From Paenibacillus sophorae (GTDB taxonomy: Bacteria; Bacillota; Bacilli; Paenibacillales; Paenibacillaceae): DNA of 64,000 nucleotides. Position 1 is the first letter of the stretch; each line of letters opens with the position of its first letter. Both the position numbers and the translations under genes were made by a program. The notes under the pieces were generated by a model. That model searched no databases, was not told the origin of the DNA, and was given only the letters and a program-made list of their open reading frames with translations. Shown here in pieces: positions 26,288-34,136 of the stretch. The stretch is taken from contig NZ_CP076607.1 of the NCBI RefSeq assembly GCF_018966525.1, positions 1,426,001-1,490,000 of the forward strand. Reading direction: 5' to 3'.

Positions 26288-26369
26288 ACCCCGTTAACGT
26301 ACCGGCGGCCGTTTAAGCTGCAATAGGACAAATTCACTGCTCTGATATATGGCCTGATACGACCAAAAG

Positions 26370-26400
26370 ACCCGGCCTCTGATCGTACAGAATGCCGGGT
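26370..26400 (-). terminator. Terminator of the radical-SAM cassette
   Basis: Read on the minus strand, ACCCGGC (26400-26394) pairs with GCCGGGT (26376-26370), followed by CTTTT. It lies 32 bases after the radical-SAM stop codon. Confidence 0.7.
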
Positions 26401-26431
26401 TATCTAGTGGTCGAATTGCCTAAGGTTTCCG

Positions 26432-28033
26432 TCAAATAAATCCTGCAACTTTAGGGATCACTCCTAGTATTTTCTCCTCCAGCTTTTGTTGCACGGCCCC
26501 GGTGAGTTCCTGGTCAGTACAAATTTGAGTGCACAGATGGCATATACTCCCATACTCGGGAAGCAGACGATCACCGAGTCCTGCTTCTTGCAATAATATT
26601 GCGAAATAGGCAGGGCCGGCATGGACAAGTGCCCGTACCAAGAAATTGCCCCGGAGTGCCTTCATAATCTCTGGCAGCGGCTGCTCAAAGGCATTGCCAA
26701 GTTTTAATGAGGGGCAGATTTCGCTTCCTGCGCAGCAAGGGAACACGTCGCCGTTCCGGAGCACAGCTAAATTTAGCGATGTATGGCAGGACCCAATGGG
26801 GAGTTCGGAGGTAGTCCATATATCCTCAAGTGGAATCGCTTCCTTGGCTCTGCCAATGGGCACAACCTTGCTGGTTGCGATTGTAATGTCGCTCTGAACC
26901 TCGCCTGACAGATTGCCGATAACAGCATCAGCCCGTCTTGATTTTGTGGTGCAGACTCGTAGAGTGATTCGAATATCAGATTCCTTAGCCGCTTGGATGA
27001 TGTACGAAATTGGCTCAGAAGAAACAAACTCCTGATGCATCGCGTCCACACTGAATTCGATGAGCTCCACCCCGGCGAGTTTCAACTCGGAAATCTTGCG
27101 GCGCGCAACCGGAAGAGTCTTTCCCCACCATCCATTTGTCACTATTGAATTCGTGAAACCGTGATCTTTGGCATGTTTCAAGATTTCCAACATCTCATCC
27201 CAAAAAATGGTAGCTTCGCCGCCGCCAACGTGACAGCGCTTGAACAGGTTCGGCAGTGCCGAAGCTTCATCAATAACCCGCTTGATTTGATCCAAAGGCA
27301 TTCGTTCGGGAGATTGGTCCGGACCGCAACTGGTGTAGCAGTGACTGCATCGGGCATTGCAGAGATGCGTGGTTTCCAGAACCAGTGTTTGAAAGAATAA
27401 TGGAAAATCGGCCATTCCCGGACTGCGATTGCCGATATCATTCTGGATTATTGCTTCGGACAAGTCGATGGCCGGTTCCTCGTTGCCGACGATCCTCCAT
27501 TCTTTCTGCTTCATAAAGTCAAACAAGTTATCTGCAGTCCGGCTGTAAATCGTAAAGAAATGATTGATCTCGTCCATGAACAGAAGATCAGAGGGAATGG
27601 TCTCATCCGAACGTTTAAGGTACAGCAGCTCAGGAAAGATTCCGACATTTTTGATGGCCTTCAGCATGTGTGCTAGACGCTCTTTATCTGTAGTATCCCA
27701 GTGCCGGTTATCGCAAACAACCAATACTGTGAAATCTCCGTGCTGACGCAGCTCCATGAGGGCCGTTGCAGCATCCTCGAAGCTTCCGAATTGTTGACCT
27801 CGTGTAAGGAGATGGACCATCAGACCTTTTGAGCGGCATGATTTGATCACATTCGGAAGAATCTCCATCTTCGTAAATGCCTCGATTCCCACGTAGACCT
27901 CGTTACAGAGCGGATTCAGCTTATTGATCATTTCATCAATGTCAGAGTGCGACATTTCCGCTGCATCATCATGTAAGCATACCGGACAGTCCGGATGGCA
28001 GCTCCGGCCAAGTAGAAGTACCTGTGAACTCAA
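26432..28033 (-). CDS. Radical SAM/SPASM protein with a second CX3CX2C motif
   Basis: A 533-residue protein if translation starts at the TTG (28033) that overlaps the upstream stop (TTGA), with AAGGAG ten bases before it; no ATG precedes the first cysteine motif. The canonical cluster motif is C225-x3-C229-x2-C232 (THLCNARCSHCYTS), with a GGGE SAM-binding motif at 270-273. A SPASM-type region follows: C416-x11-G-x4-C433, then C440, C498, C501 and C505. The N-terminus carries another CX3CX2C, C12-C16-C19 (RSCHPDCPVC), followed by an alpha/beta segment resembling part of a radical-SAM barrel. This is an apparent tandem or degenerate second domain. SPASM enzymes usually modify peptides or proteins, and the likely substrate is the preceding gene product. 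Actual chemistry is unknown. Confidence 0.85.
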   Translation of the reverse strand: MSSQVLLLGRSCHPDCPVCLHDDAAEMSHSDIDEMINKLNPLCNEVYVGIEAFTKMEILPNVIKSCRSKGLMVHLLTRGQQFGSFEDAATALMELRQHGDFTVLVVCDNRHWDTTDKERLAHMLKAIKNVGIFPELLYLKRSDETIPSDLLFMDEINHFFTIYSRTADNLFDFMKQKEWRIVGNEEPAIDLSEAIIQNDIGNRSPGMADFPLFFQTLVLETTHLCNARCSHCYTSCGPDQSPERMPLDQIKRVIDEASALPNLFKRCHVGGGEATIFWDEMLEILKHAKDHGFTNSIVTNGWWGKTLPVARRKISELKLAGVELIEFSVDAMHQEFVSSEPISYIIQAAKESDIRITLRVCTTKSRRADAVIGNLSGEVQSDITIATSKVVPIGRAKEAIPLEDIWTTSELPIGSCHTSLNLAVLRNGDVFPCCAGSEICPSLKLGNAFEQPLPEIMKALRGNFLVRALVHAGPAYFAILLQEAGLGDRLLPEYGSICHLCTQICTDQELTGAVQQKLEEKILGVIPKVAGFI

Positions 28034-28476
28034 ATCTTCCTCGCTCCTTCTCTTATAGCACTTTTCCCAGCCAAATACCCGGCTACGAAACCTGCGACGG
28101 CAGCTCCCGCTATCACTGCTGCGGCCAGCATCACCACCGACCTCGGCTCCACTGCCGGGTCTTTCCCCCATTTGAACGCGCCGCTGCGTTTTAAGGCTTC
28201 CTTCCAGTCTTGCACCAGTTGATTAAAAATGACCCGATCCGCTTTGTGAAGCGCATCAACCGTTTCGGCGTCAGCAGTAAATCCTGCCTCAACGATGGCG
28301 CCTGCAGGGTCTTTCCAGAACTTTTCCCTGAATCCGTCGTCGCTACATAACTTGTAGAGCAGAGCCGCTTCGTCACGCTGCTGCTGGTTGGGAAGGAGCA
28401 GGGATATCTCTGAGGGCAGCTCGGCAGGAAACTCAGGAACCTTATCGTTGTCAGCTTCTGATTCGTGAGAATTCAT
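28030..28476 (-). CDS. Putative radical-SAM partner/precursor-like protein
   Basis: A 148-residue protein starting at the ATG 28476; AGGAG lies nine bases upstream and an ATG three codons earlier is too close. The N-terminal 30 residues are acidic and Pro-rich. Residues 34-66 (RDEAALLYKLCSDDGFREKF, then WKDPAGAIVEAGF) resemble the helical leader domain of Nif11/nitrile-hydratase-type peptide precursors. The C-terminus (about 113-137) is an Ala/Gly/Val-rich segment, VIAGAAVAGFVAGYLAGK, either a membrane helix or a core region. It is translationally coupled to the radical-SAM gene by a TTGA overlap. It may be the modified substrate or a membrane-anchored partner. No exporter or peptidase gene is nearby. 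Confidence 0.65.
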   Translation of the reverse strand: MNSHESEADNDKVPEFPAELPSEISLLLPNQQQRDEAALLYKLCSDDGFREKFWKDPAGAIVEAGFTADAETVDALHKADRVIFNQLVQDWKEALKRSGAFKWGKDPAVEPRSVVMLAAAVIAGAAVAGFVAGYLAGKSAIREGARKI

Positions 28477-28551
28477 GTCAATCATCTCCTATTATTTTTC
28501 TCTTTTCTACTGGCATTATTCTCTCGTTTTTAAATAGATATACTTACGGTC

Positions 28552-28581
28552 TTTATATTTTTTGAATTGCTGATTTCTCAA
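28552..28581 (-). promoter_or_regulatory. Promoter of the radical-SAM cassette
   Basis: On the minus strand, TTGAGA (28581-28576) and TATAAA (28557-28552) are separated by 18 bases. Transcription would start near 28545, giving a leader of about 70 bases before the ATG at 28476. Confidence 0.6.
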
Positions 28582-28704
28582 GCTCTTATTTTTCAATCTT
28601 GATTTTTGCCCAAATTGGCCCGTAATTGCACCTCCTGGAGATACTCCATGTGGGGTTTGTTTGATAATTCTGTAAGCGATACCCTGTGTAAAGAGGCGTT
28701 AATA

Positions 28705-28733
28705 TTGACAAAATAATTGTGGAGGGATATTAT
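28705..28733 (+). promoter_or_regulatory. Sigma-A promoter for the hydrolase gene
   Basis: TTGACA (28705-28710), a 17-base spacer and TATTAT (28728-28733). The region 28477-28808 is AT-rich and otherwise holds only the divergent cassette promoter; no gene was supported in it. Confidence 0.75.
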
Positions 28734-28808
28734 AAAGATATAAATCATAGTAATTTAATCGGAATAATAATATATCTGGGTTAGCGATTAATGACAGGAG
28801 GTACGGAC

Positions 28809-29636
28809 ATGGAACGGGCGATCACCATCCGGCATAGAGGAGAGGAACTGACAGCCAGCATACATTATCCGGTGAAGGAAGGGAAGTCCGGCCGCTGTAA
28901 AAACCGGGTGCCGCTCGTGGTCATCTGCCACGGGTTTATCGGCAGCCGAATTGGCGTGGACCGTCTGTTCGTCAAGGCCGCCCGCGAACTGGCAGGTGAC
29001 GGATACATGGTCATCCGCTTTGATTATATCGGCTGCGGCGAGAGCAGCGGCAATTACGGAGCCCAGGATGTGGAATCGATGATCGCCCAGACGCGGACGG
29101 TGCTTGATTATGGTCTGAGCTGCGCCGATGTTGATCCCACTCGGGTAACGCTGATCGGCCACAGTCTGGGGGGAGCCGTCGCCCTGCTTACAGCGGTAAG
29201 GGACCGCCGGGTGAAGAATCTCGTGTTATGGGCGGCTGTCGGCTATCCCTTTAATGATATCGTGAAAATTGTCGGACGGGAAGCGTACGATCAGGCGGTA
29301 CAGACCGGTTCTGCCGATCATGCCGGATACAGCTTCACGCCGGTGTATTTTAACTCGCTGGCCGATTTTCAGCCCTTTCAGGAGGCTGGCAAATTTGGCG
29401 GCGATGTGCTTGTGATTCATGGAACCTCGGATGATGTCATTCCGGTAGACTACGCCTTTTTATATCAAAAGCTGTTCTGGACGCGCGCCGACGGGCGCTG
29501 CGATAAGGAGATCATATTTCAGGCCGATCATACCTTCTCTTCGGGCCCAGCCCAGCAGCAGCTGCTGAAGCGGACAAAAGAGTGGATGAACGAACAGGAA
29601 CGTTTACAGGAAGAATGGCAAAATTGGATGATCTAG
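28809..29636 (+). CDS. Alpha/beta hydrolase (esterase-like)
   Basis: A 275-residue alpha/beta-hydrolase. The oxyanion region is VVICHGFIGSRIG, the nucleophile elbow LIGHSLGGAVALL carries the catalytic Ser, and VIHGTSDDVIPVDYA with a late His (FQADHTFSS) completes the triad. Sequence style resembles BAAT/feruloyl-esterase-like single-domain hydrolases; the substrate cannot be deduced. I start it at ATG 28809, seven bases after AGGAGG; a frame opening six codons earlier lacks a ribosome site. It has its own promoter and is divergent from the radical-SAM cassette, with which it need not cooperate. Confidence 0.88.
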   Translation: MERAITIRHRGEELTASIHYPVKEGKSGRCKNRVPLVVICHGFIGSRIGVDRLFVKAARELAGDGYMVIRFDYIGCGESSGNYGAQDVESMIAQTRTVLDYGLSCADVDPTRVTLIGHSLGGAVALLTAVRDRRVKNLVLWAAVGYPFNDIVKIVGREAYDQAVQTGSADHAGYSFTPVYFNSLADFQPFQEAGKFGGDVLVIHGTSDDVIPVDYAFLYQKLFWTRADGRCDKEIIFQADHTFSSGPAQQQLLKRTKEWMNEQERLQEEWQNWMI

Positions 29637-29721
29637 GAAGGGTGCTTTACTCGCAATACCAGGCTGGAAACGTTAAAATAAAGATGCACACCAAAAACCC
29701 AGCGTTTGGAGGTTGGCATCA

Positions 29722-30498
29722 ATGAAAATTCCGGCATTTTTTATCGCACACGGCTCCCCTCTGCTTGCGATTGAGGATAATGACTACACCGATTTTTTGG
29801 AAAAGCTCGGCCGGGAACTGCCGCGCCCGCGCGGTATCGCCGTGTTCTCGGCGCATTGGGACAGCCCGAAGCAGCTGGTTACGGTGGATGAACGCCATGA
29901 GGCGCTGCATGATTTTTACGGATTCCCTGAAGAGATGTACCGGCTTACCTATCCCGCTCCCGGAGACGCTAGCCTCAGCCGCCGGATCGGCGAGCTGTTC
30001 GCTGCAGGCAACCTTTCCTATCAGCCTGTGCGGGGCCGGGGTATCGATCATGGCGTCTGGGTTATACTGCGGCGGATGTTTCCGGATGCCGATATTCCAG
30101 TTGTGGCGCTGTCCGTCGATTCGCTAAGGTCGCCGGCGGAGCAGTATGCAATCGGACGCATGCTCACGCCTCTGAGGGATGAAGGCATACTCTTCATCGG
30201 CAGCGGAGGCCTTGTCCACAATTTAAGGATGCTCGAAGACGGCGGCAAGCCGGCGGAATGGGCGGTGGACTTCGATGGCTGGATTGCGGAGAAGCTGGAG
30301 GCCGGAGATCTTGAGGCGCTGTTCGCCTATGACAAACAGGCTCCTCATGCCCGCGACGCCGTTCCTTCCTACGGGAAAGAGCATTTTGTTCCGCTGTTCT
30401 ACGCGTTGGGAACGGCAGCCAATGACACGAGGGCGCAGCGGATGTTTCAGGCGTACCAATACGGAACACTTAGCCTGAACTGCTGGAGATTCGAATAA
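29722..30498 (+). CDS. Class III extradiol dioxygenase (LigB/DODA-type)
   Basis: A 258-residue member of the LigB superfamily, closest in appearance to 4,5-DOPA-extradiol-dioxygenase-like proteins. Non-haem Fe/Zn ligands are expected in FIAHGSPLLA (His near residue 10), SAHWDSP and a later His in GIDHGVW. GSGGLVHNLRML is another conserved block. Enzymes of this family cleave catechol rings, but many bacterial members have no known substrate. GGAGGT lies eight bases before ATG 29722. A terminator follows at 30514. Confidence 0.88.
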   Translation: MKIPAFFIAHGSPLLAIEDNDYTDFLEKLGRELPRPRGIAVFSAHWDSPKQLVTVDERHEALHDFYGFPEEMYRLTYPAPGDASLSRRIGELFAAGNLSYQPVRGRGIDHGVWVILRRMFPDADIPVVALSVDSLRSPAEQYAIGRMLTPLRDEGILFIGSGGLVHNLRMLEDGGKPAEWAVDFDGWIAEKLEAGDLEALFAYDKQAPHARDAVPSYGKEHFVPLFYALGTAANDTRAQRMFQAYQYGTLSLNCWRFE

Positions 30499-30513
30499 TA
30501 TAGTAGATGACAG

Positions 30514-30545
30514 AAGGCTTGACCGTTAAAGGTCAGCCTTTTTTG
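30514..30545 (+). terminator. Intrinsic terminator
   Basis: AAGGCTTGACC pairs with GGTCAGCCTT across a six-base GTTAAA loop with one bulge, followed by a T-run. It ends the dioxygenase transcript. Confidence 0.85.
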
Positions 30546-30683
30546 TGTTGAAAGGGCTGACTTCACAAGTCAGTTGCAGCTGCATTTTGGAGTGGTCCAG
30601 TTGGAATTCTTTACCGCTCCGCTTTACAAAGCTTGAAACCCCCGTTAATTCTCGCTAAACAATCGGACTGTAAAGTTTAGTTG

Positions 30684-30697
30684 TGGGATCGATCCCA
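30684..30697 (+). promoter_or_regulatory. LacI-family operator, site 1
   Basis: TGGGATCGATCCCA is a perfect 14-base palindrome centred on CG, the usual symmetry of LacI-family operators. It lies 26 bases before the first gene of the PHP/GDPD module, downstream of a weak TTGAAA-N17-TAAACA promoter candidate (30633-30661). A related site is at 34084. The LacI-type gene at 32997 is the obvious regulator. Confidence 0.7.
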
Positions 30698-30723
30698 GAA
30701 TCATATAAAGAGAGGGGAGTCAC

Positions 30724-31203
30724 ATGATGATGCTGCTGAACGTCACAGGGCAGCTTGCCCCTTCTGATTCTAAACACCATATCACATATGAATTTCGGTT
30801 GGACAAGCCTGCCACAGCCATCCGGCTCCGGTTCGCCTACTGGCCCAAGCTGCTGAAAGACGAGGGGCAGGCCATGGATTTAATTATGAAATCCATTGAT
30901 ACCTATATTGCCCCGGAGCATCAGAGCCCGGTCCGGGAAGGCTGGAGGAGATATTTGCCGCTCAAAAATCTCATTACCCTGTCGATGGACGACCCTAACG
31001 GTTATCGGGGCTCGTGCCATAGGCATGATGCGGAACAGAACCTGTTCCTGTCGGAACAGGAAGCGTCCGAAGGGCTGCTGGCCGGGAAATTGGATTTAGG
31101 CCAATGGAATGTAACGGTCAGCGCTCACGCTGTTATAACGGATCGGTGCTCGTATGAATTGTCGATATGGACAGAGGAGGCGGATACCGCATGCGATGGC
31201 TAG
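30724..31203 (+). CDS. Uncharacterised protein encoded upstream of PHP hydrolase
   Basis: A 159-residue soluble protein that I do not recognise. The sequence suggests a beta-rich fold: an early strand-like LNVTGQLAPSDSKHHITYEF and a late SAHAVITDRCSYELSIWTEE. It has no signal peptide and no obvious catalytic motif; a HRHDAEQN segment could bind metal. AGAGGGGAG precedes the ATG. Its last 13 bases overlap the CehA/McbA-like hydrolase gene, whose ribosome site lies inside this gene, so the two are coupled and their products may interact. It is the first gene after the LacI-type operator palindrome. Confidence 0.75.
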   Translation: MMMLLNVTGQLAPSDSKHHITYEFRLDKPATAIRLRFAYWPKLLKDEGQAMDLIMKSIDTYIAPEHQSPVREGWRRYLPLKNLITLSMDDPNGYRGSCHRHDAEQNLFLSEQEASEGLLAGKLDLGQWNVTVSAHAVITDRCSYELSIWTEEADTACDG

Positions 31204-32180
31204 CTTCCGAACTACATACGCATACCTTTCACAGCGACGGCAGACAGTCACTGCGGGAACTGGCCGCAGGTGCGGCGAAGCTGGGCTTCGACTGCATCGC
31301 GCTTACCGATCATAATACGATGTCGGGGCTCGGGGACTGTGAGCAAGCCCAGCAAGAAACGGGTGTCGTCATTATTCCGGGCATGGAGTGGACGACCTTC
31401 CACGGGCATATGGTGACGGTCGGCCTGCAGAATTTTGTGGATTGGCGTAAGGCGGAACGATCTGACATTCACGATGGAATCTCCATGGTTCACGGGCAGG
31501 GCGGGCTTGCCGGAATGGCGCATCCCTTTCGTATCGGAAGTCCTGTCTGCACCGGCTGTTACTGGGAATATGAAATCAAGGACTGGAACGACCTCGATTA
31601 CATCGAAGTATGGTCGGGAACGTTCGCATCGGTCAAGCCCGAGAATCGGCGGGCCTTCGCCTTGTGGACGGAACGGCTGAACGCCGGCATCCGCATCGCG
31701 GCTACATCCGGACGGGATTGGCATGAGCAGACGCACACGGACGAGCCTCTCTCAGTCACTTATCTGGGGCTGGACGACGGGCCGGGAACGATTTCGCAAA
31801 AAGCGGTTCGTGCGCTGGCGCAGGGGCGGGCCGCGGTAACGATCGGTCCGCTGGTGACGATGGAGGCAGAGGCCGGCGGCACATGGTATGGCATCGGCGA
31901 ATCCGTCTCCATGCCAACTGGAGCAGACCTGATCAATCTCCATGTGAAGATCGACTTTTCCGTTAGACAGACGTTGTGGGAACTGCCGGCACAGGATTTT
32001 GCGTTAAAGATTACGGGTAATACGGGAACTCTCGCACAGTTCACTGCCAGTTCAGCCGATCAGATCCACAGATTCAGCATCCCGGCAGACGGACTCATAT
32101 GGGCGAGGGCCGAATTATGGGGCATTGTAAAAGGCATGCGAACGATGATCGCTTTTACGAATGCCATCTATATAAGCTGA
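31191..32180 (+). CDS. CehA/McbA-family PHP-domain metallohydrolase
   Basis: A 329-residue PHP-fold hydrolase. SELHTHTFHSDG gives the first metal ligands, IALTDHNTMSG the next, with later ligands in GMEWTTFHGH, MAHPFRI and TSGRDWHE. CehA/McbA members hydrolyse esters and phosphodiesters; characterised examples include carbaryl hydrolase and glycerophosphodiesterase-like enzymes. No signal peptide is visible. I choose ATG 31191, ten bases after GAGGAGG. With the following GDPD gene and the ABC importer it suggests intracellular processing of an imported phosphodiester. Confidence 0.85.
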   Translation: MRWLASELHTHTFHSDGRQSLRELAAGAAKLGFDCIALTDHNTMSGLGDCEQAQQETGVVIIPGMEWTTFHGHMVTVGLQNFVDWRKAERSDIHDGISMVHGQGGLAGMAHPFRIGSPVCTGCYWEYEIKDWNDLDYIEVWSGTFASVKPENRRAFALWTERLNAGIRIAATSGRDWHEQTHTDEPLSVTYLGLDDGPGTISQKAVRALAQGRAAVTIGPLVTMEAEAGGTWYGIGESVSMPTGADLINLHVKIDFSVRQTLWELPAQDFALKITGNTGTLAQFTASSADQIHRFSIPADGLIWARAELWGIVKGMRTMIAFTNAIYIS

Positions 32181-32268
32181 ACTTGAGATTTTTTCATCAG
32201 ATATCAGTCGTAACTACGAGGAATGTTTGGACTTCCCGCCGCTAGCTTAGTTAAGGAGGAATGAATAA

Positions 32269-33000
32269 GTGAATGCTGTTCCGCTGATTACCGCGCATAC
32301 CGGTTGTATGAATACGCCCGATAACTCCCTGCTCTCAATCGAAACGGGCCTTGCGAACGGGGCGGATATTATTGAAGACGATATTCGGGTTACCCGTGAC
32401 GGAACACCCGTGCTCAGCCATGATGATGCGGTCCGCCTGGCGAACGGGTCCATGGGCAGGTTATCGCAAATGACGATTTCGGAATTAAATGAAGGTCAGT
32501 CCATTCCAATCGTTAAGCTGGAGCAGGCTCTGCATCTGGTGCGGAATTCAGGCAAGACGATGAATCTTGACCTGAAGGCGGATGAATGCATTGAGCCGGT
32601 ATCCGAATTGGCCAAGAAGCTCGGCATGATCGACCGCGTATTTCTGTCGGGCTGCGAGGCAGACAGGGCACGTAAAGCCAAGCATAGCAGCCCTAGATTG
32701 CGTAAGCTTCTCAATGTGAATTCCGGTCTGTTTCTTAACGGGAGCTACACGGAAGCCGTCCTGCAGACATTTCAAGATGCTGAAAGCGCCGGCTGTTTCG
32801 GAATTAATGTGCCTTACCGTTTAGTTGAACCGTATCTGCTGGAGAAAGCGGCTGAATCCGGGTTTCAAATCTACATCTGGACCGTTGACGAGGAAAAGGA
32901 CATGAGATTATACGCAGGTATGGGCATACATTCTATAACTACAAGAAATGTTGCCGACCTCGTTCGGGTTAAAAAGGAATTGTTGACGGAAGGAAGTTGA
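32269..33000 (+). CDS. Glycerophosphodiester phosphodiesterase family protein
   Basis: A 243-residue cytoplasmic GDPD-fold protein. The catalytic N-terminus is AHTGCMNTPDNSLLS where the classical family reads HRG...PENT, so Arg is replaced by Thr and Glu by Asp. EDDIRVTRDGTPVLSHDDAV keeps the usual metal and catalytic residues, and LDLKAD follows. These changes may alter substrate choice or activity. The start is GTG 32269 after AAGGAGG. Its stop overlaps a TTG in the LacI-family gene. GDPD enzymes release glycerol-3-phosphate from glycerophosphodiesters. Confidence 0.85.
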   Translation: MNAVPLITAHTGCMNTPDNSLLSIETGLANGADIIEDDIRVTRDGTPVLSHDDAVRLANGSMGRLSQMTISELNEGQSIPIVKLEQALHLVRNSGKTMNLDLKADECIEPVSELAKKLGMIDRVFLSGCEADRARKAKHSSPRLRKLLNVNSGLFLNGSYTEAVLQTFQDAESAGCFGINVPYRLVEPYLLEKAAESGFQIYIWTVDEEKDMRLYAGMGIHSITTRNVADLVRVKKELLTEGS

Positions 33001-34004
33001 GCGTGGGCTATAACATTAAAGAAATCGCCGCATTGGCAGGCGTCTCCAAATCGACAGTGTCCAGAGTGATCTCAGGCTCCGGCTACGCCAGTCAAGAAGC
33101 GCGTGAACGGGTGATGAAGGTTATTGAGACGCTCCAATACAAGCCAAGCGCGGTGGCGAGAGCGATGGTAGCGCAGCGGACGCATAATATCGGCGTTATC
33201 ATTTTCCGGGAGCAGCAGCCAATCGTGTCCCATCCGCTGTACGGCAAAATTGTCGACGCCATCCTGATGGCGGCCGGGGCTAAAGGCTATTCCGTGTTTC
33301 TTACCACAGACCGTGAGATGTCGCTGCGTTCCACCGATTTTATGCTGGAAAAGCGGGTTGACGGATTAATTCTGATCAGCCGGCTCCGGCAAAATGTCAT
33401 CGATTACGTAAAATCATTCCATATTCCGTATTTGATGGTCAACGGATCGACAGACGATCCGGAAGTCGTTCAGATCGTAAGCAAAGACGAAGAAGGAGGG
33501 GAGCGCGCCGCTTCTTACCTGCACCAGCTCGGGCATCGTAGAATCTTCATTATCGCAGGTCCGCAGGAGCATAGAAGCCATAATTTGCGCCTGAAGGGCT
33601 TTTGCAGCAGCATGGAAAGATTGGGCAACAACGGAGGACTGACTGTAGTTCCCTCGCCGGAATCCAGCGCAGATATGGGATACCGGGTCATGCTGGAGAA
33701 TTGGGACTTATTTGCAAATGGAGCCTTCACATCGTTGTTTGCAACGAATGACATGCTCGCTCTCGGAGCAATGAAGCTTTTGACCGAGCGGTCGGTTAGG
33801 GTACCTGAACAAGTCGCCGTTATGGGCTTTGACGATATCGATTTCGCTTCGATGTATTCCCCTTCGCTCACCACCGTAAGGGTGGAGAAGGAGAAGATGG
33901 GACAGGATGCGGTATGGATGCTGGACCGGCTAATCCGGAAGGAAGACGGCCTCCCCAAGCTGAACGAGTATGCGAGCGAGCTGATTATTCGCCAGTCTAC
34001 CTAA
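32997..34004 (+). CDS. LacI-family transcriptional regulator
   Basis: A 333-335 residue regulator. The N-terminal HTH reads NIKEIAALAGVSKSTVSRVISG and is followed by the hinge and a periplasmic-binding-protein-like effector domain (NIGVIIFREQQP, VAVMGFDDIDFASMYSPSLTT). Start choices are TTG 32997, overlapping the GDPD stop, or GTG 33003, which has better spacing from GGAAGGAAG. Two palindromes of matching design lie at 30684 and 34084, before the PHP/GDPD genes and before the importer, so it probably represses both. The effector is unknown; a sugar-phosphate-like ligand is possible. Confidence 0.9.
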   Translation: MSVGYNIKEIAALAGVSKSTVSRVISGSGYASQEARERVMKVIETLQYKPSAVARAMVAQRTHNIGVIIFREQQPIVSHPLYGKIVDAILMAAGAKGYSVFLTTDREMSLRSTDFMLEKRVDGLILISRLRQNVIDYVKSFHIPYLMVNGSTDDPEVVQIVSKDEEGGERAASYLHQLGHRRIFIIAGPQEHRSHNLRLKGFCSSMERLGNNGGLTVVPSPESSADMGYRVMLENWDLFANGAFTSLFATNDMLALGAMKLLTERSVRVPEQVAVMGFDDIDFASMYSPSLTTVRVEKEKMGQDAVWMLDRLIRKEDGLPKLNEYASELIIRQST

Positions 34005-34083
34005 AGCCGCTAATACTTTACCGTTCATGTAATTTCAGATAATACTGTTCAAATACTACGATTTTAAAATAAAGATGGTGACG

Positions 34084-34097
34084 TGGGAACGGTCTCA
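34084..34097 (+). promoter_or_regulatory. LacI-family operator, site 2
   Basis: TGGGAACGGTCTCA matches operator site 1 (TGGGATCGATCCCA) at 11 of 14 positions, keeping the outer TGGGA, central CG and CA. It lies 40 bases before the importer permease and 80 bases after the regulator gene. Confidence 0.6.
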
Positions 34098-34136
34098 CAT
34101 AGAGGCATTTATCCCGGAAAGGAGCTTTACAGGCGC

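Noticed and set aside
28600..28660. Minus-strand 18-codon frame MEYLQEVQLRANLGKNQD as a possible peptide gene of the radical-SAM cassette
   Set aside because: It lies upstream of the predicted cassette promoter and has no ribosome site; the sequence is AT-rich non-coding in character.
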